From: Prevotella sp. P5-50
GTDB taxonomy: Bacteria > Bacteroidota > Bacteroidia > Bacteroidales > Bacteroidaceae
Assembly: GCF_002251295.1 (NCBI RefSeq)
Contig: NZ_NPJA01000041.1
Location: 1 to 64,000 of the forward strand
Length of the DNA stretch: 64,000 nt
Direction: 5' to 3'
Below, one piece after another: positions 43,080-53,099 of the stretch. The number at the start of each line of letters is the position of its first letter. Within the stretch, counting starts at the first letter, position 1. The notes under the pieces were generated by a model. It was given only the letters and a program-made list of their open reading frames with translations, was not told where the DNA came from and did no database searches. The position numbers and the translations under genes are program-made.

Positions 43080-44162
43080 ATGCCAATTATCAAATGTCCT
43101 GAGTGTGGCCGTCAGGTTAGCAGTTTGGCCGCCACTTGTCCCAGTTGTGGGGTAGCTATTGCTGGTAATATTGTAAAGTGTCCCCATTGTGGAGAAATAG
43201 TATTAGCGAATCAGAATGTATGTCCGAACTGTCATACGAATATTGCGCTCAAAAGTCAGCAAGTTCCTATTGCTGCAAAGAATCCTTCGGGCAGTCATCG
43301 GGTTGCGGTCGGGCAACCTTCCGTACAATCAACAGTAGGCAAGCAAGGAAATCAGACTGGAGCTCCTGCATCAGATAATGCCGCAGAAGAGCAGCCCAAT
43401 CATTCTAAATCCTGGAAGTTGTTTTTGGCCTCTTTCCTTATTGCCCTTACAATAATCTTTGTTGGTTGGTATTTTTATAATAAGACGCAACAGGATAACG
43501 AGACAGCCGCTTATGAAAATGCCATGGAGAGTAATGAACTTGCTGTGCTTCAGAATTATCTTGATATGTATCCCGAAGCACCACAGGAACGTCGCGACTC
43601 CATCATGGCCCACATAGATATTCTGAAACAGATAGACAACGATTGGTATAATGCTCTTGCCAGTCAGTCTGCCTATGCCCTTGAACGATACATTCAAGAA
43701 CATCCAGAGAGCGTTCATGCAACAGAGGCACGTATTAAGATCGATTCACTTGATTGGGTTTCTGCTGTTACTCAGAATACTTTGGAATCGTATAAGAAAT
43801 ATATTGAAAAGCATGCCGATGGCGAATATATTGATGATGCGAAGACGAATTTTGAAAAATGCTCCAGCATGCAAGTGTCTTCTGCCGACATCGAAATGGT
43901 TAGCGGGCTTGTACGAGCCTATTGTGCCAATAGCGCCAACCGCGAACTGCTTGCCTCTCGTGGTGTTGACCTGACGAATGCAGATATTACTTTTGCGGAC
44001 GACTGGGAAGTGAAAAAGGTAGAAAATGAGACTACGGGCGAAATGGATTATCACGTAAGCGTAACCATGCAGGCTGTGCAACGTGATGCGTCCCATAGTC
44101 AGACTTTACGTTTTACAGCCACTATTGCTGCAGGTCGCCTTACAGATGTTCATGTTCAATAA
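43080..44162 (+). CDS. Zinc-ribbon membrane protein of unknown function
   Basis: 360 residues. Two tandem zinc ribbons at the N terminus (CPECGRQVSSLAATCPSCG, CPHCGEIVLANQNVCPNC), a Ser/Gln-rich linker, one membrane segment near residues 118-137 (LFLASFLIALTIIFVGWYFY), and an outer helical part with TPR-like repeats (LQNYLDMYPEAPQERRDSIM). It appears to be a single-pass protein with a cytoplasmic zinc domain. The FKBP gene starts 13 bp downstream. Confidence 0.75.
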   Translation: MPIIKCPECGRQVSSLAATCPSCGVAIAGNIVKCPHCGEIVLANQNVCPNCHTNIALKSQQVPIAAKNPSGSHRVAVGQPSVQSTVGKQGNQTGAPASDNAAEEQPNHSKSWKLFLASFLIALTIIFVGWYFYNKTQQDNETAAYENAMESNELAVLQNYLDMYPEAPQERRDSIMAHIDILKQIDNDWYNALASQSAYALERYIQEHPESVHATEARIKIDSLDWVSAVTQNTLESYKKYIEKHADGEYIDDAKTNFEKCSSMQVSSADIEMVSGLVRAYCANSANRELLASRGVDLTNADITFADDWEVKKVENETTGEMDYHVSVTMQAVQRDASHSQTLRFTATIAAGRLTDVHVQ

Positions 44163-44175
44163 AATTCGTTTAAAA

Positions 44176-44577
44176 ATGGCATCAAAGCGTGCATATATTC
44201 AGGCCAACAAGGATTGGTTGAACAATAAAGCGAAGGAGAAAGATGTTTTGCCTCTATCCAATGGCATATATTATAAAGTTTTGGAAACGGGGAGTTCATC
44301 TGGTCTTATGCCTACTGTGAGAAGTATTGTTACGGCCCATTATACAGGACGGACCATAGACAATCGGGTCTTTGACACTAGTCGTGGTGGTGTGCCGTTG
44401 GCTTGTCGGCTATGCGATCTTATCCAGGGATGGATTGTTGCTATGCAACAGATGCATGTTGGGGACAAATGGGAAGTGTATATCCCTGCAGAAATGGGAT
44501 ATGGGAAATTTTCCCAACCAGGGATTCCTGCCGGTTCTACTCTGATATTTGAGATAGAACTGTTGGCTTGTGATTGA
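44176..44577 (+). CDS. FKBP-type peptidyl-prolyl isomerase
   Basis: 133 residues from ATG 44176; longer in-frame starts overlap the previous gene. The FKBP core is visible: GIYYKVLETGSSSG, VTAHYTGRTIDNRVFDTSRG, LIQGWIVAMQQMHVGDKWEV, YIPAEMGYG, IPAGSTLIFEIELL. There is no signal peptide, so it is probably cytoplasmic. It is a short single-domain form without an N-terminal dimerisation domain. Confidence 0.88.
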   Translation: MASKRAYIQANKDWLNNKAKEKDVLPLSNGIYYKVLETGSSSGLMPTVRSIVTAHYTGRTIDNRVFDTSRGGVPLACRLCDLIQGWIVAMQQMHVGDKWEVYIPAEMGYGKFSQPGIPAGSTLIFEIELLACD

Positions 44578-44742
44578 AAGTTGCTGACGTTGATGGCAGA
44601 GAAGTGATTTCAAACTAACAAATGGGCTGATCATGGGCAAACAAGGGCTAAACATGATAAAAGTGAAGGTGAATCATGTCGCGAAAGGAGTGCAAACAGA
44701 AAAATAAGATGTACTTTTGTTGGCAATTTTAATAACATACTA

Positions 44743-46140
44743 ATGAAAGAAACAACTCAGAATATTATAAATATACAACACGTCACCAAAAGGTTTGGCG
44801 AGAAGGTGGCACTTGCCGACATCAATCTCTACGTCCGTAAAGGTGAGTTTATGACCATTTTGGGACCATCAGGATGTGGTAAAACCACCTTGCTTCGCCT
44901 GTTGGCAGGATTCGAAACAGCTACAGAGGGAGTTATCTCTTTTGACGGTACTGACATTACCAACACACCACCTTATAAACGCAATGTCAATACGGTATTT
45001 CAGAAATATGCATTATTTCCACATCTTAACGTCTACGATAATATAGCTTTCGGATTGAAGTTGAAAAATACGCCTAAAGCCGAAATCATGCCGAAAATAA
45101 AAGCTGCGTTGAAGATGGTAAACATGAGCGATTATGAATATCGTGATGTCAACTCCTTGTCGGGAGGACAGCAACAACGTATTGCTATCGCCAGAGCTAT
45201 TGTCAACGAACCAGAGGTGCTTCTGTTGGATGAACCGTTGGCGGCTCTTGATCTGAAAATGCGGAAGGATATGCAACTCGAACTGAAAGAGATGCATGAA
45301 CGGTTAGGGATTACTTTCGTTTACGTTACCCACGACCAAGAAGAAGCCCTTACGCTGAGCGACCGTATCGTGGTGATGAGTGAAGGAGAGGTTCAGCAGA
45401 TAGGAACTCCTACAGATATTTATAACGAACCGGCCAATGCCTTCGTGGCAGATTTTATCGGAGAGAGTAATATTCTTGACGGAACGATGCGCCATGATTG
45501 TCTTGTTACTGTGGCAGAAAAAGACATCGCTTGTGTGGATAAGGGATTCTTGATTGATGAACAAGTGGATGTGGTGATACGACCTGAAGATGTTGAGATG
45601 ACAACCAATACGGCTGAAGCCCAGTTCGTTGGACAGGTTACCTCGTCCATATTCAAAGGCGTACATTATGAGATGTTGGTGGTAACCGACAACGGATACG
45701 AACTGCTGGTTCAGAATTACAAACACTTCGAAGTGGGGCAGACTGTGGGTATGAATATCACTCCAGACAATATTCATATTATGCGGAAGGATTGTACCGC
45801 CAATATTTATCGGGCGAAGGTGAATGCTCCGGACGTGGTGGAATTTCTCGGACAGGAATTCCGGTTGTCACTTCCAGAACGGCTGCAGAACGCATACGCA
45901 ATTGATGTGAAAGTTGCGTTTGATGCCGTTGAATTGTTTGATAACGAGCAAGACGGAACATTTACGGGCGATATTTGTTTTATACTCTATAAAGGAAATC
46001 ACTACCATCTTACCATAGATACCGATTGGGGCGAAAAACTCTATGTTGACACACAAGACGTGTGGGATTTGGGCGATCATGTTGGCATTACCATACAGAA
46101 AGTGGAATGTGGCGAGATGAAGTATGAAGCAGTTCCCTGA
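44743..46140 (+). CDS. potA: Spermidine/putrescine ABC transporter ATP-binding protein, extended
   Basis: 465 residues, about 90 longer than usual PotA. The ATPase domain has Walker [16 protein letters not shown]-loop VFQKYALFP, signature [15 protein letters not shown], Walker [13 protein letters not shown] and the His switch VTHDQ. A TOBE_2 domain follows ([14 protein letters not shown] through NIHIMRKDC). A second TOBE-like segment of ~110 residues then repeats the pattern ([33 protein letters not shown]). First gene of a compact potABCD operon. Confidence 0.92.
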   Translation: MKETTQNIINIQHVTKRFGEKVALADINLYVRKGEFMTILGPSGCGKTTLLRLLAGFETATEGVISFDGTDITNTPPYKRNVNTVFQKYALFPHLNVYDNIAFGLKLKNTPKAEIMPKIKAALKMVNMSDYEYRDVNSLSGGQQQRIAIARAIVNEPEVLLLDEPLAALDLKMRKDMQLELKEMHERLGITFVYVTHDQEEALTLSDRIVVMSEGEVQQIGTPTDIYNEPANAFVADFIGESNILDGTMRHDCLVTVAEKDIACVDKGFLIDEQVDVVIRPEDVEMTTNTAEAQFVGQVTSSIFKGVHYEMLVVTDNGYELLVQNYKHFEVGQTVGMNITPDNIHIMRKDCTANIYRAKVNAPDVVEFLGQEFRLSLPERLQNAYAIDVKVAFDAVELFDNEQDGTFTGDICFILYKGNHYHLTIDTDWGEKLYVDTQDVWDLGDHVGITIQKVECGEMKYEAVP

Positions 46141-46159
46141 CAACAATACCAGAAAGACA

Positions 46160-46951
46160 ATGGAGAAAAGAAGGATAAAGCTAATGGTTTCCAGGCAGAG
46201 TTGGACGATGCCCTATGCTATTTTTGCAGCCATTTTTGTCGTACTGCCTTTGCTGCTTATTGTAGCCTTTGCTTTTACCGATGAAGAAGGGTGTTTCACA
46301 CTTTATAATTTTCAGAAGTTCTTGGCCCATCCGGAAGCCATTAATACCTTTGTCTATTCTATCGGAATAGCCTTTGTCAATACGCTGATCTGTATAGCGC
46401 TTGGATATCCGGCAGCCTATATTTTGGCGCAGACCAAGATGAAATATTCTTCTACGATAGTGATGCTCTTTATTCTTCCCATGTGGGTGAATGTGCTGGT
46501 ACGTACGTTGGCAACGGTTGCTTTATTCGACTTTGTTGATATTCCCCTGGGTGAAACAGCATTACTTTTTGGTATGGTCTATAATTTCATACCGTTCATG
46601 ATTTATCCCATTTATAATACGTTGCAAAAGATGGACCGTAGCTATCTTGAGGCTGCGGAAGATTTGGGCGCCTCGCCCTTCCAACGTTTCTACAAAGTGG
46701 TTTTGCCACTTTCCATGCCTGGTGTGGCAAGCGGAATACTGATGGTTTTCATGCCAACGATCTCCACCTTTGCCATCTCCGAACTGTTGACCATGAACAA
46801 TATAAAATTGTTTGGAACAACAATTCAAGAGAATATCAACAACTCTATGTGGAATTATGGTGCCGCGCTTTCGCTTATCATGCTCTTCCTCATAGGAGCA
46901 TCTACATTTATTGCTGGTGACGATGCCAGCCAGGAAGGAGGCATCAGATGA
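46160..46951 (+). CDS. potB: Spermidine/putrescine ABC transporter permease PotB
   Basis: 263 residues from ATG 46160; an in-frame ATG at 46124 lies inside potA and is less likely. About six membrane helices (IFAAIFVVLPLLLIVAFAFT, IGIAFVNTLICIALGYPAAY), with the EAA coupling loop AAEDLGASPFQRFYKVVLPL. It imports polyamines with PotA, PotC and PotD. The stop overlaps the potC start (ATGA). Confidence 0.93.
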   Translation: MEKRRIKLMVSRQSWTMPYAIFAAIFVVLPLLLIVAFAFTDEEGCFTLYNFQKFLAHPEAINTFVYSIGIAFVNTLICIALGYPAAYILAQTKMKYSSTIVMLFILPMWVNVLVRTLATVALFDFVDIPLGETALLFGMVYNFIPFMIYPIYNTLQKMDRSYLEAAEDLGASPFQRFYKVVLPLSMPGVASGILMVFMPTISTFAISELLTMNNIKLFGTTIQENINNSMWNYGAALSLIMLFLIGASTFIAGDDASQEGGIR

Positions 46952-47745
46952 TTAAACGCATACTTTGCCAGGGCTACCTGTGGCTGTTGCTCTTGCTCCT
47001 CTATGCCCCAATTATCATCATAGTAGTATTCTCGTTTACCGAGGCTAAGGTTATGGGAAACTGGACGGGATTTTCCACTCAGCTGTACCGGAATCTTTTT
47101 TCGGATAATGTACATCACTCCTTAACGGCTGCATTTATTAACACGGTAAGCATCGCACTCATCACCGCAACCGTATCAACAGTTTTCGGTACCATCACAG
47201 CCATAGGTATCCATAATCTGCGCAATAGGCGCATTCGGCGAGCTATTTCTTTTGTCAACACCATCCCCATCCTTAATGGTGATGTGATTATTGGTATTTC
47301 GCTCTTTTTACTCTTTATTACGTTGGGCATCCCGCAAGGCTATACTACTGTTGTTCTGTCGCATATCACCTTTTGTCTGCCTTATGTTATCCTGTGTGTC
47401 TTGCCACGTTTGAAGCAGATGAATCCGAATCTTTATGAGGCAGCACTCGATTTGGGAGCATCGCCCATGCAGGCACTCCGCAAAATCATTATCCCTGAAG
47501 TCTTACCAGGAATGGTGTCGGGCTTCATGCTTGCCGTTACGATGAGTATTGATGATTTTGCCGTTACTATCTTTACCATTGGTAATGAAGGTCTTGAAAC
47601 TCTTTCCACCTACATTTATGCCGATGCAAGAAAAGGAGGCCTGACTCCAGAGTTGCGTCCGCTTAGTACTATTATCTTTGTTGTTGTGCTGCTCATGCTT
47701 GTAGCGCTTAATCGAAGAAAAGTGAAGAGTGAATCAAATACCTGA
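46948..47745 (+). CDS. potC: Spermidine/putrescine ABC transporter permease PotC
   Basis: 265 residues, about six membrane helices (LLLLLYAPIIIIVVFSFTEA at the N terminus) and the EAA loop ALDLGASPMQALRKIIIPEV. The conserved MSIDDFAVTIFT is present. It overlaps potB by 4 bp and is followed by potD after 24 bp. Confidence 0.93.
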   Translation: MIKRILCQGYLWLLLLLLYAPIIIIVVFSFTEAKVMGNWTGFSTQLYRNLFSDNVHHSLTAAFINTVSIALITATVSTVFGTITAIGIHNLRNRRIRRAISFVNTIPILNGDVIIGISLFLLFITLGIPQGYTTVVLSHITFCLPYVILCVLPRLKQMNPNLYEAALDLGASPMQALRKIIIPEVLPGMVSGFMLAVTMSIDDFAVTIFTIGNEGLETLSTYIYADARKGGLTPELRPLSTIIFVVVLLMLVALNRRKVKSESNT

Positions 47746-47769
47746 ATATAAGAGACTGTACTGTTGACA

Positions 47770-49110
47770 ATGAAGAAAATAAACTCGATAATATGTTCGT
47801 TGATGCTCTCGTTGCTGTTGCTGACATCTTGCTATAATAGCGAAAACAGAGAGGAAATACTCAAGGTCTATAATTGGGCAGATTATATCGATGAGAACGT
47901 TTTGACTGATTTCCCAAAATGGTATGAAGAGCAAACGGGAAGAAAGGTGCGAATCATCTTTCAGACATTTGATATCAACGAGGTCATGCTTACCAAAATC
48001 GAGCGGGGGCATGAAGACTATGATGTGGTGTGCCCGTCAGAATATATTATTGAACGTATGTTGCGCAAGAATCTGCTCTTGCCGATAGATACTTGTTTTG
48101 GAAAAACTCCCAATTATATACGGAATATTTCCCCCTATATCATTCGGCAGATTGATGCAACAAGTAATAACGGGCGTGTGGCTCACCATTATGCCGTGCC
48201 TTATATGTGGGGAACTTGTGGCATCTTGTATAATAAAGCGTATGTAGATAGAAAAGACGCCCAAACGTGGGGGACGTTGTGGAATAGCAATTATCGCAAC
48301 CGTTTACTTATGAAAGACTCCTATCGTGATTCCTACGGAACAGCACTCATTTGGGCACATCACAAGGAAATTGCTTCAGGAAAATTGAGCGTAACCCAAC
48401 TGATGAATGATTATTCTCCAGAAGCCATCAAAACTGTGGAACGGGAATTGAAGGCTATAAAACCTAATATTGAAGGATGGGAGTCTGATTTTGGCAAGGA
48501 AACGATGACCAAAGGAAAGTCATGGCTGAATATGACGTGGAGCGGAGATGCTGTCTGGGCTATTGAAGAGGCTGGTAAAGTGGGAGTCGCTCTGGGGTAC
48601 GAAGTTCCTCGCGAAGGAAGTAATGTTTGGTTTGACGGATGGGTTATTCCCAAATATGCACGTAATCCGAAAGCCGCAGCTTATTTTATCAACTACCTAT
48701 GTCAACCCAAGGTGGCTCTTGCAAATATGGAGACAACGGGGTATGTCAGTAGTGTGGCAACTCCAGAAATTCTGGCGCAAATGAGTGATAGTGTGGAATA
48801 TCCGGAAACAGTCAATTTAGGTTATTTCTTTGGAAAAGACGCACATAAGGCGCACCTCAATCCTATTATGTATCCAGACAGTCAGGTGGTATCCCGATGC
48901 GCTATGATTCATGATGCAGGCGAACATACGGCAGAGGTGCTCGACATGTGGTCAAAAGTAAAAGGAGATAATCTTGGAGGGGGACTTGCGGTATTCCTTC
49001 TGGCTGCTGTTGCCATACTTACAGTTGTTGTGGTCATACGCAAATATGAACACAACAAGCACCGTAGACTTTCACGCAAACACCGTCGACGTCATGTAAT
49101 CCGCTTGTAA
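47770..49110 (+). CDS. potD: Spermidine/putrescine-binding lipoprotein PotD with C-terminal membrane segment
   Basis: 446 residues from ATG 47770. A lipoprotein signal (LMLSLLLLTSCYNSEN) and a type 2 binding-protein fold: ILKVYNWADYIDENVLTDF, YDVVCPSEYIIERMLRKNLL, AVPYMWGTCGILYNK, NMTWSGDAVWAIEEAGKVGV. After the normal end of PotD (~350 residues) there is a tail with a second membrane segment (GLAVFLLAAVAILTVVVVIR) and a very basic end (HRRLSRKHRRRHVIRL). The binding protein thus appears anchored at both ends, the C-terminal tail facing the cytoplasm. Confidence 0.92.
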   Translation: MKKINSIICSLMLSLLLLTSCYNSENREEILKVYNWADYIDENVLTDFPKWYEEQTGRKVRIIFQTFDINEVMLTKIERGHEDYDVVCPSEYIIERMLRKNLLLPIDTCFGKTPNYIRNISPYIIRQIDATSNNGRVAHHYAVPYMWGTCGILYNKAYVDRKDAQTWGTLWNSNYRNRLLMKDSYRDSYGTALIWAHHKEIASGKLSVTQLMNDYSPEAIKTVERELKAIKPNIEGWESDFGKETMTKGKSWLNMTWSGDAVWAIEEAGKVGVALGYEVPREGSNVWFDGWVIPKYARNPKAAAYFINYLCQPKVALANMETTGYVSSVATPEILAQMSDSVEYPETVNLGYFFGKDAHKAHLNPIMYPDSQVVSRCAMIHDAGEHTAEVLDMWSKVKGDNLGGGLAVFLLAAVAILTVVVVIRKYEHNKHRRLSRKHRRRHVIRL

Positions 49111-49176
49111 ATGGCATCGTGAACTGCGAATTAGCCAAAAAGAACAGTATTTTGTTCCCAATAATCATTAAAATAT

Positions 49177-49207
49177 TTTGTGTTCTGCTCACTTTTTTAT
49201 ACCTTTG
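49177..49207 (+). promoter_or_regulatory. gyrA promoter
   Basis: TTTG (49177-49180), 19 bp, then TACCTTTG (49200-49207), a perfect Bacteroidetes promoter. The predicted leader before the gyrA ATG is about 90 nt. Confidence 0.75.
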
Positions 49208-49305
49208 TACATTGAAATTGAAGTGGCGAAATGCGTCAGAGACCACGAAAACGGCCTTAAACGCGATTTTGCACAAAAATGACGAAAACAAAAAACAATT
49301 AAATA

Positions 49306-51810
49306 ATGGATCAAACTATCGACAACGACAGAATCCTTAAAATTAACATCGAAGAAGAGATGAAGTCGTCATATATTGACTACTCCATGTCGGTTATTGT
49401 AGCACGAGCCCTTCCAGATGTTAGAGACGGATTCAAACCTGTTCATCGCCGTATCCTTTATGGTATGATGAATGTAAACAACGTATCAACTCAACCTTAT
49501 AAGAAATGTGCACGTATCGTTGGTGAGGTGCTTGGTAAATACCACCCCCACGGAGACTCTTCTATCTATGGCGCACTTGTGCGCATGGCGCAAGATTGGA
49601 ACCTTCGTTATACGTTGGTTGACGGTCAGGGTAACTTTGGTTCGGTGGATGGAGACTCACCTGCTGCCATGCGTTACACAGAGTGCCGACTTTCGAAAAT
49701 GGGTGAGCACATCATGGATGACCTTGATAAGGACACTGTAGATATGACCAACAACTTCGACGACTCCCTCCAAGAGCCTACCGTAATGCCTACCAAGATT
49801 CCTAATCTGTTGGTTAATGGCGGTAACGGTATTGCCGTGGGTATGGCCACCAATATGCCTACCCATAACCTGAATGAGGTGATTGACGGATGCTGTGCAT
49901 ATATTGATAATCCAGACATTGATGTGGATGGACTTATGGAATACATCCCTGGACCCGATTTCCCAACAGGAGCATACATCTATGGTCTGCAGGGCGTGAA
50001 AGATGCATATGCAACTGGTCGCGGACGTATTGTAATGCGTGCAAAGGCTGAAATTGAGACCGGTGAAACCCATGATAAAATTGTGGTAACAGAAATTCCT
50101 TATGGTGTCAATAAGGCTGACCTTGTTAAATATATTGCCGACTTGGCCAATGAACACAAGATAGAAGGTGTTGCCAATGTTAACGACGAGTCTGGCCGAC
50201 AGGGTATGCGTATCGTGGTAGATTGCAAGCGTGACGCTAATGCCAATGTACTGCTCAACAAACTGTTCAAGATGACTGCTCTGCAGAGCAGTTTCTCTGT
50301 CAATACCATCGCGCTCGTCAATGGTCGTCCTCGCCTGCTGACACTCAAGGATTGTGTGAAGTACTTCGTAGAACATCGTCACGATGTGACCATACGTCGC
50401 ACCAAATACGATTTGAAGAAAGCACAGGAGCGCGCACATATTCTTGAAGGATTGATTATTGCTGTCAACAATATCGATGAGGTCATTCATCTGATTCGTC
50501 AGAGCAAAACGCCAAGCGATGCGCAACGCGCTTTGGAACAGCGTTTTGAACTTGATGAAATGCAGTCGAAAGCAATCGTTGACATGCGTTTGGCACAACT
50601 CACAGGATTGCGCGTGGATCAGCTCCATCAGGAGTATGATGATATTATGAAACTCATTGCCGACTTGGAGGAAATCCTGAACAATCCTGAGCGTTGTAAG
50701 GAAGTGATGAAAGAGGAACTCCAGGAAGTGAAGGAAAAATATGGAGACGAGCGTCGTACCGTAATCATTCCATTTGATCATGAGTTTAATGCAGAAGACT
50801 TCTATCCAGACGATCCTGTGGTGATTACCATTTCGCACATGGGGTACATCAAGCGCACGAAACTTGACGAATTCCACGAGCAAGGACGTGGTGGAGTGGG
50901 AGCCAAGGCTGCCCGACATCGTGACAACGATTTCACAGAGTATATTTATCCTGCCACTATGCACAACACGCTTCTCTTCTTTACTCGTAAGGGACGTTGC
51001 TATTGGCAGAAATGCTATGAAGTGCCCGAGGGCGACAAGAACTCGAAGGGACGTGCCATCCAGAACATGCTCAACATCGAGTCTGACGACGCTATTAATG
51101 CTGTACTCCGCGTGAAAAACTTCAACGATGAGGAATTCCTCAAAACACACTTTGTGGTGTTTGCCACCAAGAAGGGTATCATCAAGAAGACTTGTCTTGA
51201 AGCATATCGCCATCAGCGTGCTATCGGTGTGAAGGCTATCAATATCAACGATGATGATGAAGTGGTTGCAGTACGTCTGACCAATGGTCATAACGAGTTG
51301 CTGCTGGCTAACCGAAACGGACGTGCTGTACGTTTCAATGAAGATCAGGTACGCACAATGGGACGTGTCTCTACCGGTGTTATCGGTATGCGACTTGACG
51401 AAGGAGATGACGAACTCGTAGGAATGGTATGCGTCAACGATCCACAGACAGAGTCTATCATGGTTGTGTCAGAAAACGGTTATGGAAAACGTTCCGATGT
51501 AGAAGACTATAGAAAGACTTCACGTGGAGCTAAGGGTGTGAAGACTCTTGCCGTGACCGAAAAAACTGGTCGCCTTGTAGCCATCAAGGTGGTAACCGAC
51601 GAGAATGATCTGATGATTATCAATAAAAGCGGTATTCTTATTCGTCTTAAAGTTGCCGATGTACGAATCATGGGACGTGCTACCCAAGGTGTACGTCTTA
51701 TCAACCTTACCAAGAAAAACGATACAATCGCTTCCGTATGTAAGGTTGATAGCAATGCCGATGAAGATATCGAAACCGAAGAGGTGGATGTGAATGACGA
51801 TGAGGCATAA
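49306..51810 (+). CDS. gyrA: DNA gyrase subunit A
   Basis: 834 residues, normal for Bacteroidetes. The breakage-reunion domain includes SYIDYSMSVIVARALPDVRD, the quinolone-resistance region YHPHGDSSIYGALVRMAQDW and the catalytic Tyr in MRYTECRLS. A tower/coiled-coil region follows, then a six-bladed C-terminal wrapping domain with the GyrA box-like GRGGVGAKAARH. The quinolone position equivalent to E. coli Ser83 is Ser and that of Asp87 is Gly. The C-terminal tail is acidic (DEDIETEEVDVNDDEA). Two TPR genes follow. Confidence 0.97.
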   Translation: MDQTIDNDRILKINIEEEMKSSYIDYSMSVIVARALPDVRDGFKPVHRRILYGMMNVNNVSTQPYKKCARIVGEVLGKYHPHGDSSIYGALVRMAQDWNLRYTLVDGQGNFGSVDGDSPAAMRYTECRLSKMGEHIMDDLDKDTVDMTNNFDDSLQEPTVMPTKIPNLLVNGGNGIAVGMATNMPTHNLNEVIDGCCAYIDNPDIDVDGLMEYIPGPDFPTGAYIYGLQGVKDAYATGRGRIVMRAKAEIETGETHDKIVVTEIPYGVNKADLVKYIADLANEHKIEGVANVNDESGRQGMRIVVDCKRDANANVLLNKLFKMTALQSSFSVNTIALVNGRPRLLTLKDCVKYFVEHRHDVTIRRTKYDLKKAQERAHILEGLIIAVNNIDEVIHLIRQSKTPSDAQRALEQRFELDEMQSKAIVDMRLAQLTGLRVDQLHQEYDDIMKLIADLEEILNNPERCKEVMKEELQEVKEKYGDERRTVIIPFDHEFNAEDFYPDDPVVITISHMGYIKRTKLDEFHEQGRGGVGAKAARHRDNDFTEYIYPATMHNTLLFFTRKGRCYWQKCYEVPEGDKNSKGRAIQNMLNIESDDAINAVLRVKNFNDEEFLKTHFVVFATKKGIIKKTCLEAYRHQRAIGVKAININDDDEVVAVRLTNGHNELLLANRNGRAVRFNEDQVRTMGRVSTGVIGMRLDEGDDELVGMVCVNDPQTESIMVVSENGYGKRSDVEDYRKTSRGAKGVKTLAVTEKTGRLVAIKVVTDENDLMIINKSGILIRLKVADVRIMGRATQGVRLINLTKKNDTIASVCKVDSNADEDIETEEVDVNDDEA

Positions 51811-51865
51811 TAGCTTGAAAAAAGGAAAAAGTATAAAATAACAGTTTAATTAATAATTAAAGCTT

Positions 51866-53080
51866 ATGAAAAAATTATTTGTAATGGCAATGATGTGCAT
51901 CGCAAGCGGTGCTGCATTTGCTGGGGACAGCCCCGAATTGAAGGCTATCCTGAAGGCTAAGACTTACGATGAGGCTGCAAGTCTTGTCAAAGCTGCTAAT
52001 CTGCCTAATGCAGAAGAGAAAGCTAAGGCTTACAACAAATTGGTAGATTTGGCCATGTCGAAGGTTACCAAGGAAACTGGTACTATTGCAGAGAACCAGT
52101 TGGCAGAGCAGATGAAGACCGGTAAAGTGGAGCAATACGATACACTCGGACTTGCTGATGCTATCTGCAATGCAATCAACGACGCTATCGAGTGTAACAA
52201 ATACGATCAAGAGCCCAACGCCAAAGGCAAAGTAGCTCCTAAGTTTGCAGAGAAGAATGCTCAGCGTATATGGTCTGTACGTACTCATCTTGTAAATATC
52301 GGTCAGGATGTTTCACGTTCAGGTAACGATGCTGCTGTGCTGAAATATTGGGGCGCATTCCTCGATTCATCAGCTGATCCCCTTTTCGCTTCACAGGAAC
52401 ATGAGTCACAGAAGGCTTATTTCGGACAGGTTGCATTCTTCGCCGGTCGCTATGCTGCCCAGGCAAAGGATATGACTCGTGCAAATAAATACCTCGATAT
52501 GGCTATGGAAGATCCCGAACAGAAGACTGAAGCTCTGAATCTGAAACTGTATCTTGGTCGTAGCGAACTGAAGACCAAGCAGGACTCTCTTCAGTATATT
52601 GAAACCTTGAAGGATCTTTATGTGAAGAACCCAGAAAATGCTGTCGTACTTGATGGTCTTTATATCATGTATGGTGAGATGAAAGACAGAAAAGCTCAGG
52701 ATGCTTTGCTCGACAATCACTTGGCTAAATATCCTAACGATTTCACAGCTCTTGCAGACAAAGGTATGCTTCTCGCTATTGACGACAACGATCCTAAAGC
52801 TGGTGCAGAATGGCTGCGTAAGGCAATTGCTGTAAACGACAAAAATGCTGTGGTACAGTACTATCTTGGAACTTGTTTGATTGTTCAAGCTGGAAATACT
52901 GAAGATACGAATGCTCGCAAGGCACTCTTCCAGGAGGCTGTAAAGGCACTTGATGCTGCCAAGGAAATTGATCCAGACAAGGCGCAGGTACGTTGGGGCT
53001 ACAACCGTTACCAGGCATATTACGGCCTTTATGGTGCAGACGATCCCAAAACAAAGGCTGCAGAAGCAGAAGCAAAATAA
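51866..53080 (+). CDS. Secreted TPR-repeat protein
   Basis: 404 residues with a signal peptide (MKKLFVMAMMCIASGAAFAG) and helical TPR-like repeats, for example MTRANKYLDMAMEDPEQKTE and AKYPNDFTALADKGMLLAID. It ends with ADDPKTKAAEAEAK. No enzymatic motif. It lies 55 bp after gyrA and 19 bp before another TPR gene, and the two probably form a unit of periplasmic scaffold proteins. Codon bias suggests good expression. Confidence 0.8.
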   Translation: MKKLFVMAMMCIASGAAFAGDSPELKAILKAKTYDEAASLVKAANLPNAEEKAKAYNKLVDLAMSKVTKETGTIAENQLAEQMKTGKVEQYDTLGLADAICNAINDAIECNKYDQEPNAKGKVAPKFAEKNAQRIWSVRTHLVNIGQDVSRSGNDAAVLKYWGAFLDSSADPLFASQEHESQKAYFGQVAFFAGRYAAQAKDMTRANKYLDMAMEDPEQKTEALNLKLYLGRSELKTKQDSLQYIETLKDLYVKNPENAVVLDGLYIMYGEMKDRKAQDALLDNHLAKYPNDFTALADKGMLLAIDDNDPKAGAEWLRKAIAVNDKNAVVQYYLGTCLIVQAGNTEDTNARKALFQEAVKALDAAKEIDPDKAQVRWGYNRYQAYYGLYGADDPKTKAAEAEAK

Positions 53081-53099
53081 TTAGACAATACTATAGCAG

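Noticed and set aside
44578..44742. Repetitive-looking spacer (AAATGGGCTGATCATGGGCAAA) before potA
   Set aside because: Only two short similar words; not enough to call a repeat family or a riboswitch.
49657..51291. Long (544-codon) minus-strand frame opposite gyrA
   Set aside because: A shadow of strongly codon-biased gyrA. The translation is rich in His/Ile/Cys with no family resemblance.
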